Shown here: one piece after another, positions 54,281-64,000 of the stretch
How positions within the stretch are numbered: position 1 is the stretch's first letter
Layout: each line of letters begins with the position of its first letter
Assembly (NCBI RefSeq): GCF_037975245.1
Contig: NC_092567.1
Coordinates: 18,854,876 to 18,918,875, forward strand
DNA from: Apostichopus japonicus
Taxonomy: Eukaryota; Echinodermata; Holothuroidea; Aspidochirotida; Stichopodidae
DNA length: 64,000 nucleotides
Direction of reading: 5' to 3'
Program-made: the position numbers and the translations under genes
The notes under the pieces: model-generated
The model's database searches: none
Seen by the model: only the letters and a program-made list of their open reading frames with translations
Told to the model about the DNA's origin: nothing

Positions 54281-55690
54281 AGCCTATGAGATAACGTTTG
54301 CATTACGCTAGTGTAGTGAAGTGAAATTGTGTTGCTTGCACCCTATGAATATTTATATGTGTTATGTAATAGTCAGTTTGTAGAGTTAGTAAGTGCACAT
54401 AGCTTTTGCAAGTGTGTTTTGTTAGTTCTGTACACGCTATCATTATGTCTAGCAGCGTCCTTGCAGAGCTCCGGGGTTCGCCTCGTAAACCCCTTAGTAA
54501 TTACTATTTTGATTAATTTTTATTGCATTCGGGTCGTAAATTGCCCAGAGTTACTCATATCTAGAGTCAGTAAGGAGATGTCCACCTTCTTAGAGGCAGG
54601 ATGCCTGAGGTTTTGGATGGTTATAGGCTTCAGGCTCGAAACCACTGGTTTTCCAAGATGGCGGTTCTACCAACATGCAGCGAGCTGGCGAGAGGGTGAT
54701 GGAGTCTCGATGTATGTATTTTCGATGTCCACGACCTTACGCGCCGCGAGCTTATTTTCCGCGAACGAGCTGTACTCAGTTTAGTAAGAGTTTAAGTGAT
54801 AAATATTGTTTCATAATTGCTGTATGTGCCCTATTGTTAGTTAATTGAATTGTAGTTTTAAGTGTTGCCCTTAGGCTAGGCTGTACTTTACTGTACAAAG
54901 TACATATGTTAGGTTATATATTTGGACCTTGGATTTACGGGTTCGTAGCATGTATTGTTTATCGTTAAGCACGTGGGTGCTATTACGTACTATTATATTG
55001 TATTGTACTGATTATTAATTATTGTACCTTTCGAGTATTGTACTGCTCGCTGTTTGAAGAGTATATATGTATATAACGTAATTTGTAGTTTGAACATTAT
55101 TTGTTACTGTTGTTTATTTTATGGACACCCGATACTCATAGCTAGTACAGTAACTACTGTTCATGTACTACGCCCGTGCATCAGTAACTACTGCGCTGTG
55201 TTCGCAACACGGTAACATGTGTTACAGGTGGCACAGTAATTACTGCTGGGTAAGGTTATTCGTAAAAGGGAAATGGATTGGTAGGAATAATTCAGTGACC
55301 TATAGCCTAATTGCTCTCAAAACGTGAGGGTGAAAGCTCGTGGTGGAGTCGTTCTGCAGACGAATTTCATTTCTGTATAGATGCTACGGTGGCCCATCTT
55401 GAAATTTCTGTTTCATGTGGACATTTTGAAGTTTCATCTCGACGGTGACACGTTTCATATCTCAAAGTTTCCTTCCTTTCGTTTTAGCTCGAAATGATGA
55501 CTGTTTTTACTTGAAGAACTCGATGCTTTCTCTTCAAAGTTTGACATTTTATCTCATAGTTTTGACGTTTGATCTCAATTGTCATTTGGACAATTTATAT
55601 CAAAATTTGTAAATTGTATCTCTATGATTTTAAAAGTTTCATCTAGAATATGTGATGTTTCTCGTTACATTCCGACGTTTCATGTCGAAA
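54281..55690. other. No confident gene
   Basis: A 151-codon plus frame (54329-54784) has hydrophobic stretches but no recognised domain or splice context. CCAAGATGGCGG (54654) is a YY1-like word. 55370-55690 repeats a TTTCATCTCGA/AAGTTT theme (TTTCATATCTCAAAGTTTCC and similar), an irregular short-period repeat. Confidence 0.4.
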
Positions 55691-56145
55691 ATTGCTCCTA
55701 TATATCTCGAAATGTAACAGTTTTATCATAAAAATGTTTCTCATTCCATCTCGAACATGGGGCATAGTACCATTAAAAATGCGACTTCATGACAAAACGT
55801 TAGATATTTTGCTTCAAAATTAGGCGTAACACATCAGACTGAAATACGGTTTGTCTAAGGGGAATAACACTAGCAAAATATAAACAAAATATGATAATAA
55901 CAAACAATAATTACAGAACACGATAATTTTCAATACTAAACTATATTCTCAATTAGCTAAACGTTTGACATTTTTAACGATTTTTAATTACAACATGAAA
56001 TATATATACGTTTTAGTTTTATAACATATTTTAAGAATATGTATTAATTTTGGGTGATTTTCTTATGATCGATTTGCTTTATTACTGGAGATTCGTGACC
56101 TTTACTTTAAGGGTTTTTCTTCCTTTAAAGCATAATTTCTTCACA
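55690..56145 (-). other. 3' flank of lysozyme gene 2, conserved with gene 1
   Basis: Aligns in order with 28190-28475 and 29527-29648 beside gene 1 (shared TATATATCTCGAAATGTAAC, TTAGTTTTATAA, ATGTATTAATTT, GTGATTTTCTTATG). Shows the duplication extends at least 450 bp past the stop. Confidence 0.8.
56078..56083 (-). terminator. Polyadenylation signal of lysozyme gene 2
   Basis: AATAAA on the minus strand, about 67 bases past the stop codon. Confidence 0.6.
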
Positions 56146-56149
56146 TCTA

Positions 56150-56346
56150 TCACAGACAAGCGGATACCTTGCTCCAATAGCCATCGGTTGACGAGTAGAG
56201 GTACCCGTTAGGTCCTCCGTTGTGAATACGGGCGAACTCTTCGCAACCAGGGGTGTACCCAATCCTAGAGGATGTTGCGTAACGGGACATGTATGCTTGT
56301 ACTGTCCTTTCAGCACACTCCTGCTCCGTGGTACAAGATACCCAAT
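56150..56346 (-). CDS. Lysozyme gene 2, exon 5 (C-terminal half)
   Basis: 197 nt, acceptor CTCTAG, stop TGA at 56150-56152. Confidence 0.93.
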
Positions 56347-59300
56347 CTAGAGAATTTCATGAAAACAAGAGGAAAACAAAATATTTCTTAGGCTTTCTTT
56401 ACACTTTAGTAAATGTGTAAAAGTGAGTTTTAATTCTCAAATGCCTATAGGAGATACTTATCATACTTGGTGTGTGGATGCATCACATTGAATACAAGAC
56501 GCCTATTGTTTTTGGTGGAGGTGTGTATTGGTATTGCCACGTACAGTAGACTGACCTGTGTTTATCATGCCATAGTGTAATATTGTACATCAAGAAAGTG
56601 GTTCGGCCCATTTATATTGTGACAGCTATTTCTATATACTAACAAGCAGAAATTTAGTACAATGAAGTCATCGAAACCTCAATGCATTCTGGTTTTACTC
56701 TTCATTTTCTTCTTAAACTATATTAAAAAATAAGAGAACATTCTTTTTTCCCATTTTGACTCGTGCCTGATGCTTTGTCTCCAATACCCCTCTTCCTCAC
56801 CCTTCCCCGTCTCGTCAGGCCTACACTCTACTCACCTGTACCCAAGTTGTTACTCATCAGTTTAGCATCACTGTAGTAGTCATTTTTGATTTGAAAAGGT
56901 CCACAAGAGTCGGAGTTAACATCCCATCTGCATCCAATATTTTCGTTACAATTACTTTCGACCTCACAGATGCAGGCCATGCAATCGCTTGGTACTGGAC
57001 CTAGTGTGTCACAACGTGAGACAACATATTATAACGTAACTGATAAATTGCCCAGGCAGGTTGCGATGGAACCGCCTAACAAACGTGAACTTACATTTAA
57101 AAAAAAAATTAAAAGAAAATTGAACTTTTAACGAAATTTTAATTCAAAAGTTGCGAAATGTCGCTCCACTTACGTATAAGGACCCTTAACTATATTCTAA
57201 GTACTCCTTCTTCAAGGGTCACTGAATATGACCATATTAAGCAGACAGGCGATCCTAGGCTTATTTAAAAGCAGCAATCAGTTATGGAACGCAGAAAGGG
57301 CAATATTCGTTAGCAACGGCGTCAATTTGTAGCAACAACCACGCATGCCGTTTTGTATAGTATATGGAAATAGCTTATTATTCCACCATAATCATCAGTA
57401 TACATGCATGCCAACACATTGTGTCAACATATTGTGCCGGCCACAGTTTACTCACCAGGTTGCGTTCCGACACCGCCTCCACTACCACAGGTACCAGTTG
57501 GTTTATCGAAACAACACTTGATACCGGCAGCTTTTGTTGGACACAACCCAGAGATGTAGTAACCATTGGGACAAGATGATGTATCAATACAATGACCAAC
57601 TGAACCAGCAGTGGGGTGGTTATAATTGGTGCACTCTGTGTCCGAATCAGCTAATAAAGAAAACAAATTACATTATGCTTGTTTTCATTATAAATGTTGT
57701 GGAGTGTTAAGCTCAGTGGTTAACGCCAGTGCGTTCCAATCATAAGATCCCCGGTTCGAGTCACTCCAAGATTAATGCATGTCTTCCAGTTACAGAGTTG
57801 TTGACAATTGACAATTCATAATCTTCATGGACGTTAAATATGAATGTATAAGAGACTGACTTCGATCAGCGTGCGGCTTTGATAAGCCAATGAGGCTTCT
57901 TCGCGACTTCCTGCTTACAGGAGGATGATGACGGTCTAAAATACATACATACATGTACATACATTATTCGGTAAAGATAAAAAACTTTTCTCTGACCGTT
58001 TCCTATATATGAATATTCACACGTTTGTTAGTGGTTAACAGCATGGAGCTATTAACGAAAGGACATATATCAGGAGCGCAGCTATAGACTTGTTGTGTAG
58101 ACGGGCAGTGCACTGAAAATCCTCGAAAATAACGTGTCCTCTTTTAGCGAGCATTCATGTTACAGTTTTGGTTCACATTGCGTACAATCCACCTCCTTCA
58201 CAAAAATGAGTCAATAAGCAATATAGGAGTATGTATTTTTTTGTTACTTATAGTATATATGCACTGACTTTATTTGGCCAGGGGTGGGGAGGAGGTGATT
58301 ACGTGGAGTGGATGGAAGTACATATATATGTATTGGGAAAATGAGGTCATTTCAGAACACTTTGTTGCCTTGAAAGGGAAGATTGGTGATATCCTTATTG
58401 GTGAATAAAATGTCCTGATTCATATATGTCTAAATTAAAGCTTGGGCTGCCGAAGCTATAAATCTACATGCATTCGGATAATGGTACGTGACTGTCCATT
58501 ATCCCACATATACATTAGCTGTCCATTGAGGATTAATATTTATTTTCCCAATAGAGAGCCGTAGTAGTATTTAGGGTGCTGGTCTCATGAATATTTATGA
58601 CTGAGACTGAATATGGCTTAACATGAGATTACAGTCAGGCCTGGTTAATAAGCTAAGTACCTGTAAAGCAGCATTTCACATGGTTTGCTTGCTGTGGGCA
58701 CAAACCACTGATGGTATTCCCTCCGGGGCAGGCGGTCGCACCATTGTCCATACATTGTCCAGTACAACCGTAGTCACTGTGTTCGTAGGAGGAGCACGCA
58801 TTCTCCTGATAGGCTAGAAGAAAAACGAGGAAAGTTCAACGTAGCCTATACTGCATAACTAATTATCTGTAACCCTTGAAGATTGATCAACTTTAAGTCA
58901 CTGGTTCCAGCCTTTACCTATAGAACGCGCATAGGGCAACCTTAATTAACGGCAGCAACGCATTAGTAGCAACGTCCTGGTATGAACCTGTTGCAAGGCA
59001 GTAGCAACGACGTTTTGGAAGTAGCAACGTCTTATATACTTAGTATAGTAGCCTGATCTAATTAACAATGGCATTATTTTAATTAGTACTAATCTTATAT
59101 TAACTAGTAAAGACAAGTAAAACGTCGGCGCTATGGCAGTTAACATCAATTTAAATCCAATCAGCATCACAAAAAACGATCGCAGTAAGTGTACTCTTGA
59201 TCAGCGATATGTGGCGCTGTTGCAGTTCAACAATTTAAATTCATTCAACGACGTAAGAAAATCTGACACTACACAAGGGTTATAGGCTTTGTAGCGTACT

Positions 59301-60068
59301 TTTGGGTTAGGCCATAATTAATTACTGAAGGGTTCAGTCATAAGTAATTTCAATTGGTCGAATGTTTTATGACACGTTACGTGTCAGGGGTGAGTTGGTT
59401 AATGAAAATACGTTGTGACTAAACAATTTAGGTAGTTGAATGAATTTACGTTTTGAACATTGTTGTGAATCGAACTGCAATAGCGGAAAATATTTCAAGC
59501 TACATTGTTAACACTACTTGTTAGCAGTTGACTGTATATATTATTATTTATTTCAAGATCTCTGATTTACGTTAATCAAGAAAATAAATGAAAAAAGCTA
59601 GGAAACACGATATCTCTTTAATCATTTGTTTCTTTCTGTTCAATAATATAAATTATAAATATTGGTTAACATTTTGATACATGTTACGAAGTGTATAAAC
59701 GGCATAAAAATGATGAAAATCAATGACTATTGATTTTCAATTTAAACGTAAGGGTTTACGTAGTACAAATGCAACAACGACGTCACCCCCCCCCTTCCCT
59801 GCACCCCTATCCTCTATTTTGTTAACAGTGACTCAACTGAATAACTCAGATAATATGTTCACGCATATGCTCAAACCAGAATGTCATGTTTGAGGATAAG
59901 AACGTTGCAGTGCTAGTGGAATATGATTGTCTAAATGTCAGCAATAAAAGGAACGGACTTTCTTTCATATTTCTGGTTTCTAACTTGCCTTCTCTAGTAA
60001 AACGTAGGACTAAACTTACCTGCTTCCACAGCGACGACTACCACAAGAAACGTTTGAAGAACCTTCAT
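56150..60068 (-). CDS. Two Cys-rich domains plus i-type lysozyme, 252 aa (gene 2)
   Basis: Exons on the minus strand: 60020-60068, 58661-58813, 57456-57650, 56836-57000, 56150-56346; all GT-AG, all phase 1, total 759 nt. Residues 1-16 are the core of a secretion signal. Two domains of about 51 and 65 residues follow, each with the pattern Gly-x-Cys...Cys-Pro-x-Gly-x3-Ile-Ser-Gly-Leu-Cys-Pro...Lys-Cys-Cys-Phe and seven Cys; the second ends in a Gly-rich linker. The lysozyme domain keeps the catalytic Glu (Glu-Val-Glu-Ser) and Asp (Arg-Trp-Asp), Ser-Cys-Gly-Pro-Phe-Gln-Ile-Lys, His-Asn-Gly-Gly-Pro and ten Cys. The extra domains resemble small Cys-rich modules attached to peptidoglycan- or chitin-active enzymes; wall binding is inferred. 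Transcription is likely from the promoter at 60147-60196. Confidence 0.9.
56455..56700 (+). repeat. TGACCT-family fragment in lysozyme gene 2 intron 4
   Basis: ACTTGGTGTGTGGATGCATC through CCTATTGTTTTTGGTGGAGG, then text matching 40975-41160 in reverse (GTCATCGAAACCTCAATGCA). Confidence 0.6.
56836..57000 (-). CDS. Lysozyme gene 2, exon 4 (catalytic half)
   Basis: 165 nt, same length and phase as gene 1 exon 2. Both catalytic acids kept; the loop after the Asp differs (Val-Asn-Ser-Asp in place of Arg-Gly-Ser-Tyr). Confidence 0.93.
57456..57650 (-). CDS. Lysozyme gene 2, exon 3 (Cys-rich domain 2 and Gly linker)
   Basis: 195 nt, acceptor TTATTAG, donor GTGAGT. Same Cys pattern as exon 2, then Cys-Gly-Ser-Gly-Gly-Gly as a flexible linker to the lysozyme domain. 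Symmetric phase 1-1. Confidence 0.88.
57699..57965 (+). mobile_element. tRNA-derived SINE in lysozyme gene 2 intron 2
   Basis: Head GTGGAGTGTTAAGCTCAGTG with A box (57708-57721), B box GGTTCGAGTC (57753-57762), body CATGGACGTTAAATATGAAT and CTTCGCGACTTCCTGCTTAC, tail of TACA units. Older than the 50751 copy. Opposite in orientation to the gene. Confidence 0.85.
58661..58813 (-). CDS. Lysozyme gene 2, exon 2 (Cys-rich domain 1)
   Basis: 153 nt, acceptor TTCTAG, donor GTACTT. Symmetric phase 1-1, so it can be skipped or shuffled without a frameshift. Encodes seven Cys with a terminal Lys-Cys-Cys-Phe. Confidence 0.87.
58814..60019 (-). other. Intron 1 of lysozyme gene 2
   Basis: 1.2 kb. 59385-60019 aligns with the non-transposon parts of gene 1 intron 1 and so gives the ancestral form. 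58814-59384 has no counterpart in gene 1. A poly-C run lies at 59787-59794. Confidence 0.7.
60020..60068 (-). CDS. Lysozyme gene 2, exon 1 (signal peptide)
   Basis: ATG at 60068; ends GCA-G before GTAAGT. The start corresponds to the second ATG of gene 1; the first is absent here. Confidence 0.9.
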
Positions 60069-60146
60069 TTTGAGAAAGTGAAAAGTAAGGAGCTGATCAG
60101 TATCCTTCAAAGACTAAAATTGTTGTGGGAAAACAAAGTGTGTCTC

Positions 60147-60196
60147 TATATTCTGACAGCTGCATGCAACTGTTACAAGTTGATGACGCATATGCT
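60147..60196 (-). promoter_or_regulatory. Proximal promoter of lysozyme gene 2
   Basis: AATATA box before GAGACAC (60147-60152), about 80 bases before the ATG; AGCATATGCGTCA at 60184-60196. Both match gene 1 in order and spacing. Confidence 0.5.
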
Positions 60197-60299
60197 AATA
60201 AGTAAATGTAAATAATTTTATCGGTTTCGCGTGTGACTTCAACGTCTGCAACTGTAAGTGACCTCCACAAATATATGAACTTCTGTTTGGATTAGGATT

Positions 60300-60534
60300 T
60301 TACTGATATATCATACCTTTATTAGAGCTAATTAATTCATTTCAGCGGAAGGGTTTGTCGAAATAACACAAAATCGTAAAGATTAAAAGAGACACAACCC
60401 ACCCCTCCCCTACATATACGGACAGGAGACACAGACGCAATCATCATCAATGGTCTATGTGATAGTGATAACTGTCATAAACAACTCCCCCCTGTGGGGG
60501 GGGGATTTTTTTGAGACTAGACTAGAGATTAGAG

Positions 60535-60535
<1 letters not shown>
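60300..60535. other. Upstream non-coding sequence
   Basis: No gene; a G run at 60496-60505. Confidence 0.5.
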
Positions 60536-60586
<51 letters not shown>

Positions 60587-60587
60587 A

Positions 60588-60683
<96 letters not shown>

Positions 60684-60684
60684 A
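60536..60684. repeat. (ATC)n microsatellite
   Basis: About 49 ATC units with one AAC interruption near 60586. Its poly-His open frame is an artefact. Confidence 0.97.
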
Positions 60685-61391
60685 CATTTATATAACCATC
60701 ATCATAATACATACATACATACACAGAGTTGGCAGGTATGCATTATGCTGGGCTATAATGAGTATTATAACGAGTTGAAATCCAGTACACATATATGTGT
60801 GTAGACAGTCCCGGTCAAAGGCACATCCCTCCAAAAATCCCAGAAAATCTTCTGGAATCTTAATTGAATTTGGGACATAGCATGACCTACACTATAGACT
60901 TCATTTTAAATACCAGCGTACCACAATATGTCAAATACACAAATAGATTTGTAATCTTTTGCCTGGGACGGTGAAACTTTTTCCTGCTGTAACCTGGGAA
61001 CAATTTACTTTTAATTATTTCTAGGTATGATTTACACAGTAATTGCACATCCTTCTGGGACATAATCTTTATCACAGACAGGCTATAGCATGTTTAACAA
61101 ATGCTAGTGGCATTAACCGGATGCAGGCAACATGCCTTAAAGACAGGAAAATGCAGAGACGGAAATATTTTTTATATAATGTACAGATGCTACTATAGCC
61201 TCTTTTTAAAATAGCAATAATAGTGAATAAAGGTCACTGAAGTACTCATCCTTCTGACAAAGCAATAATATAGAGATAATAAAACAAATATGCTTTGTGG
61301 GATGATTATGCTCAATATCATTGCAGTTATATCTATAACAACAAACCCAATTGAAAGAACAATACCAGCTGTATATGTAGATACAGTAAGC

Positions 61392-61394
<3 letters not shown>

Positions 61395-61473
<79 letters not shown>
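61395..61473. repeat. (TA)n microsatellite
   Basis: About 39 uninterrupted TA units. Confidence 0.97.
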
Positions 61474-61477
<4 letters not shown>

Positions 61478-62880
61478 CTTGACTGCTAGTGCTACGACCA
61501 AGAAGTCAATACATTTATTACATAGTGCACGTGACACAGTAACATAAGAAGCCACATAGATCTGTGTTCGTCTTGTGACGTCACTGCCGAAGCTTTCCGT
61601 AAAAGAACGAAAATTCGAACAAATTTAGTATATCACAACAATCATGAAAATTACAAAACTTTGGTCAAATGAGACAAAATATGTTAACTTCTTCATTTTT
61701 AATGCTATATTAATGCAATCATTCATCAAATTAAGACGAGTTACGCGAGCATTTTATACTTGCGACACCCATATAGCTACGGTGATTCCCACATCTTCCT
61801 CAAACTACAGCCTTTTCCTAAACTGCTCTCAACATATCTATATTTGTGTCAATGTGCCGTCTCTCTTTACTGCAGTTACTTCAATCCTATGGATCTTTAC
61901 ATCTACATACATGCCAAATATATTTTCTTTTATAAAGATTACAATCAATAGCTAATAACAACAAGTTTGTGTGGATTTTTGTTTTTTCAATGATAAATAT
62001 CAAGAAGCATTCAGACATTCAGAAGTATTAAATTAAATACTTGTAATTAAATATTTCAGTGAGAAAAAATACTTCGGCTACTACTACTGACAGCAACTTT
62101 CCAAGCTCCCCAACTACCCCCATCCCCCCCATCCCCATAAAAGCTATACCGAGACTGGTGTTCTGAACTTCACATACTTTATCTCAAATTGTATTGATTT
62201 GTAACTGATAATATGATGTTCATGCCGTACGGTGGTCAGTGGTCACTGAAGGTAACCATTTCGGTTGCTTGAAGTTGAAGTCACAATATTGTATCGAGCT
62301 AATTCACAGCAATAGACAAGCGACAATGTAGTCTACGCCTTTGTATAGTGAAAGTGGTTTTGTAGGATATGCCAGTTGCATGGGTGGCGGCGCCGTGCGG
62401 GGCCGGGGGGGGGCGGGGAATGTTGAAGATATTTCGGTTGCAGATTTCAGGACCCGCACCCACCCCATCTTTGCTGAATTCGTTTTCAGTACATATATAG
62501 GCAATTCTCTTTCTCAATGAATTCTTGGAAATGTGTTTATTCTTTTATTTTAAAAGGATAATCTTAAATTGCGTGTCCAAGTTTGGGTAAAACTATTGCG
62601 AAACAGCATGATGTGTCACAGTCAGACTATATGTGAACACAACATCGTTATAACATTCGGATTGATGTTATTCATCACAATAGTGGAAATCAAAATACAA
62701 GATTAGCACGATGAGACACGGGCTTTATGTTAGTTTGTTCGTAAACGTGAACTCGATTGCATTGGTAGGTTTAACTATATTCTGTTCACGCCGAATGTGT
62801 GGCTGGAATTTGAGGTTGAATGTGTTACGTTTCTTGTCAGAGAAAGAGACGACGCATTGATTCCAGGACAAGTGTATTTA
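61474..62880. other. No recognised gene
   Basis: Short frames only. A G-rich run at 62399-62418 next to GGCGGCGCCGTGCGGGGCC may be a MITE remnant. Confidence 0.45.
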
Positions 62881-62889
62881 GCGGATGTA

Positions 62890-63106
62890 GTGTTTTCGTG
62901 AGTGGGGTGCCATGTTATTATTGTCAAATTTGTTTAGTACATTTTGTTTTTCTTTCTTATTTTGTTCTGTTCTGTTATGTTCTTTCTTTTCTTAAGGGTT
63001 ACTAGCTTTGATAAACATTTTATGTTTTTTTCTAGTATACCATTACTGCACTGTTTTGTATTTCTATGTATATGCGAAATATATTGACTGAACTGAACTG
63101 AACTGT
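62890..63106 (+). repeat. Probable retroelement 3' tail with (ACTGA)n
   Basis: T-rich run, then TATATGCGAAATATATTGAC and four ACTGA units (63085-63104), the form of a LINE/SINE tail. No coding part is recognisable. Confidence 0.4.
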
Positions 63107-63502
63107 TGTATCTACTGCGCATACTCGAGAGTCAGCAGCTTACTACAAAATTATGTAAACATGATACACTTGTCACATAATATGCGGTTGGAATATGAGA
63201 CTGAATGTTCAAGTGAATGTGTGCAGCTAGGTTCAGATCTTTGTAAGTTTCAAACTGGGTTGTAAGTGTAGGTCGATGCTATCAATTTCCATTCTTTCCT
63301 TGACAAGAAGTAAAATGTATCAAATTTGTTTGTAATCATTTCTAAACTTAGAGTTAGAAGGGAACTTAACTAACTTTTGCGAGGTAACAGACTCAATTAA
63401 GCCGCAGAATTTAGCTGAACGTGTTGGTACTGAAAACGATGTGTTCGAGTCACGATATTGTTGAGGACTCACATTGCTTCCAGAACTACCTTGAAATTGA
63501 CC

Positions 63503-63657
63503 ATGCCTCCAATTGAATTAGAATGTATTGTGAAATTTGGTGGCAGTTCAATTACCAAGAAGGATGAATTTGAAACCATCAATGCAGATGCATGGTCTTT
63601 TGCAATTGAAATCATCAGAAAGGTCGAGGGAAAATGCATCATTGTTCACGGAGCTGG
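63503..63657 (+). CDS. Isopentenyl phosphate kinase, first coding exon (partial gene)
   Basis: Amino-acid-kinase-fold enzyme that phosphorylates isopentenyl phosphate to isopentenyl diphosphate in isoprenoid synthesis, probably cytosolic. The exon encodes about 51 residues: Met-Pro-Pro-Ile-Glu-Leu-Glu, then the nucleotide-binding strand and loop Ile-Val-Lys-Phe-Gly-Gly-Ser-Ser-Ile-Thr with the conserved Lys, an alpha helix, and Cys-Ile-Ile-Val-His-Gly-Ala-Gly at the end. In the family the next residues are Ser-Phe-Gly-His, which must lie on the next exon outside the window. The start is the first ATG in frame (63503); the donor GTGAGA at 63658 leaves phase 2. Another amino-acid kinase family member is less likely given Gly-Gly-Ser-x-Ile-Thr with His-Gly-Ala-Gly. 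Confidence 0.8.
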
Positions 63658-64000
63658 GTGAGATCTTTGGCTACTCCACTTAAAAGTTTAGTACCATTGT
63701 ACATTGTAGGTCCGGCCCTCGAGGGATCCCCACCTCACATGAACAAGAACCTAAATTTCAACCTCTGCACACATTGGAAGGTCAATAGTAAGGATGTATT
63801 CATTTCAGTTGTATCCTTATCAAATGTTTCTCTCACTAATTATGGGTTCAAACTCACAGTTTCTTCCTTAGGAGCTCATTGAATTCATAGGATATCAAAC
63901 TGACAGCAGCCTACTTTAAAGTATTAGTTCAATAGTTGAGCAAAATTTTCAAGACCATTTTGTTTGCCCCAGAATATCCATTATTTACATATCTCTAGCC
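63658..64000 (+). other. Intron of the kinase gene (open at right edge)
   Basis: No further exon recognised. An 82-codon frame over 63634-63882 is an out-of-frame read-through. Confidence 0.6.

Noticed and set aside
54329-54784. 151-codon plus frame as a membrane protein gene
   Set aside because: No recognisable domain, no splice sites or repeat-free context; chance open frame or unrecognised LTR is as likely.
60450-60695. Poly-His open frame
   Set aside because: ATC trinucleotide repeat; no gene context.
61193-61555. Tyr-Ile repeat frames on both strands
   Set aside because: TA dinucleotide repeat.

Overview
The window is animal nuclear DNA: AT-rich, intron-bearing and dense in repeats. 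The best guide to the organism is a pair of invertebrate-type (i-type) lysozyme genes whose signal peptide and lysozyme domain look like those of sea cucumbers. An echinoderm, probably an Apostichopus-like holothurian, is therefore inferred. Supporting points are a Ty3/gypsy element with a tRNA-Trp primer site, Penelope-like and L2/CR1-like retroelements, tRNA-derived SINEs and the TGACCT-rich repeats common in marine invertebrates. No bacterial, plasmid or phage feature was seen.

Host genes: (1) Lysozyme gene 1, minus strand, 39987 to 29649, three exons, 142 aa, a plain secreted i-type lysozyme. (2) Lysozyme gene 2, minus strand, 60068 to 56150, five exons, 252 aa. It has the same signal and lysozyme exons, plus two extra phase-1 exons that each encode a small cysteine-rich domain ending in Cys-Cys. 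(3) The first coding exon of an isopentenyl phosphate kinase gene, plus strand, 63503-63657, running off the right edge. A weaker candidate small gene (17486-21492, plus) is also listed. The lysozyme genes are tandem paralogues about 20 kb apart (start codon to start codon). Promoter, introns and 3' flank still align, so each insertion or deletion since the duplication can be read against the other copy.

Layout: 856-6101, recent Ty3/gypsy element (minus) with apparently identical 529-bp LTRs. 6100-13300, non-coding DNA with old repeats and a MITE. 13313-14720, element packed with GATATC palindromes. 17630-20620, nested inverted-repeat elements, one holding a LINE fragment and one a 160-bp array with YY1-like motifs. 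24277-28190, two copies of a large TGACCT-rich repeat. 28190-40320, lysozyme gene 1, its intron 1 swollen by transposons including a 2186-bp hAT-type element. 40975-42610, another TGACCT repeat. 42753-47153, nested large elements with GGTAAA arrays, a SINE and a broken transposon gene. 47800-50975, LINE end, Penelope-like element and SINE. 50976-55690, no recognised gene. 55690-60300, lysozyme gene 2. 60300-63500, microsatellites and non-coding DNA, then the kinase exon.

The lysozymes are predicted secreted peptidoglycan-hydrolysing (digestive or immune) enzymes; the kinase belongs to isoprenoid metabolism. No functional link between the two is suggested.
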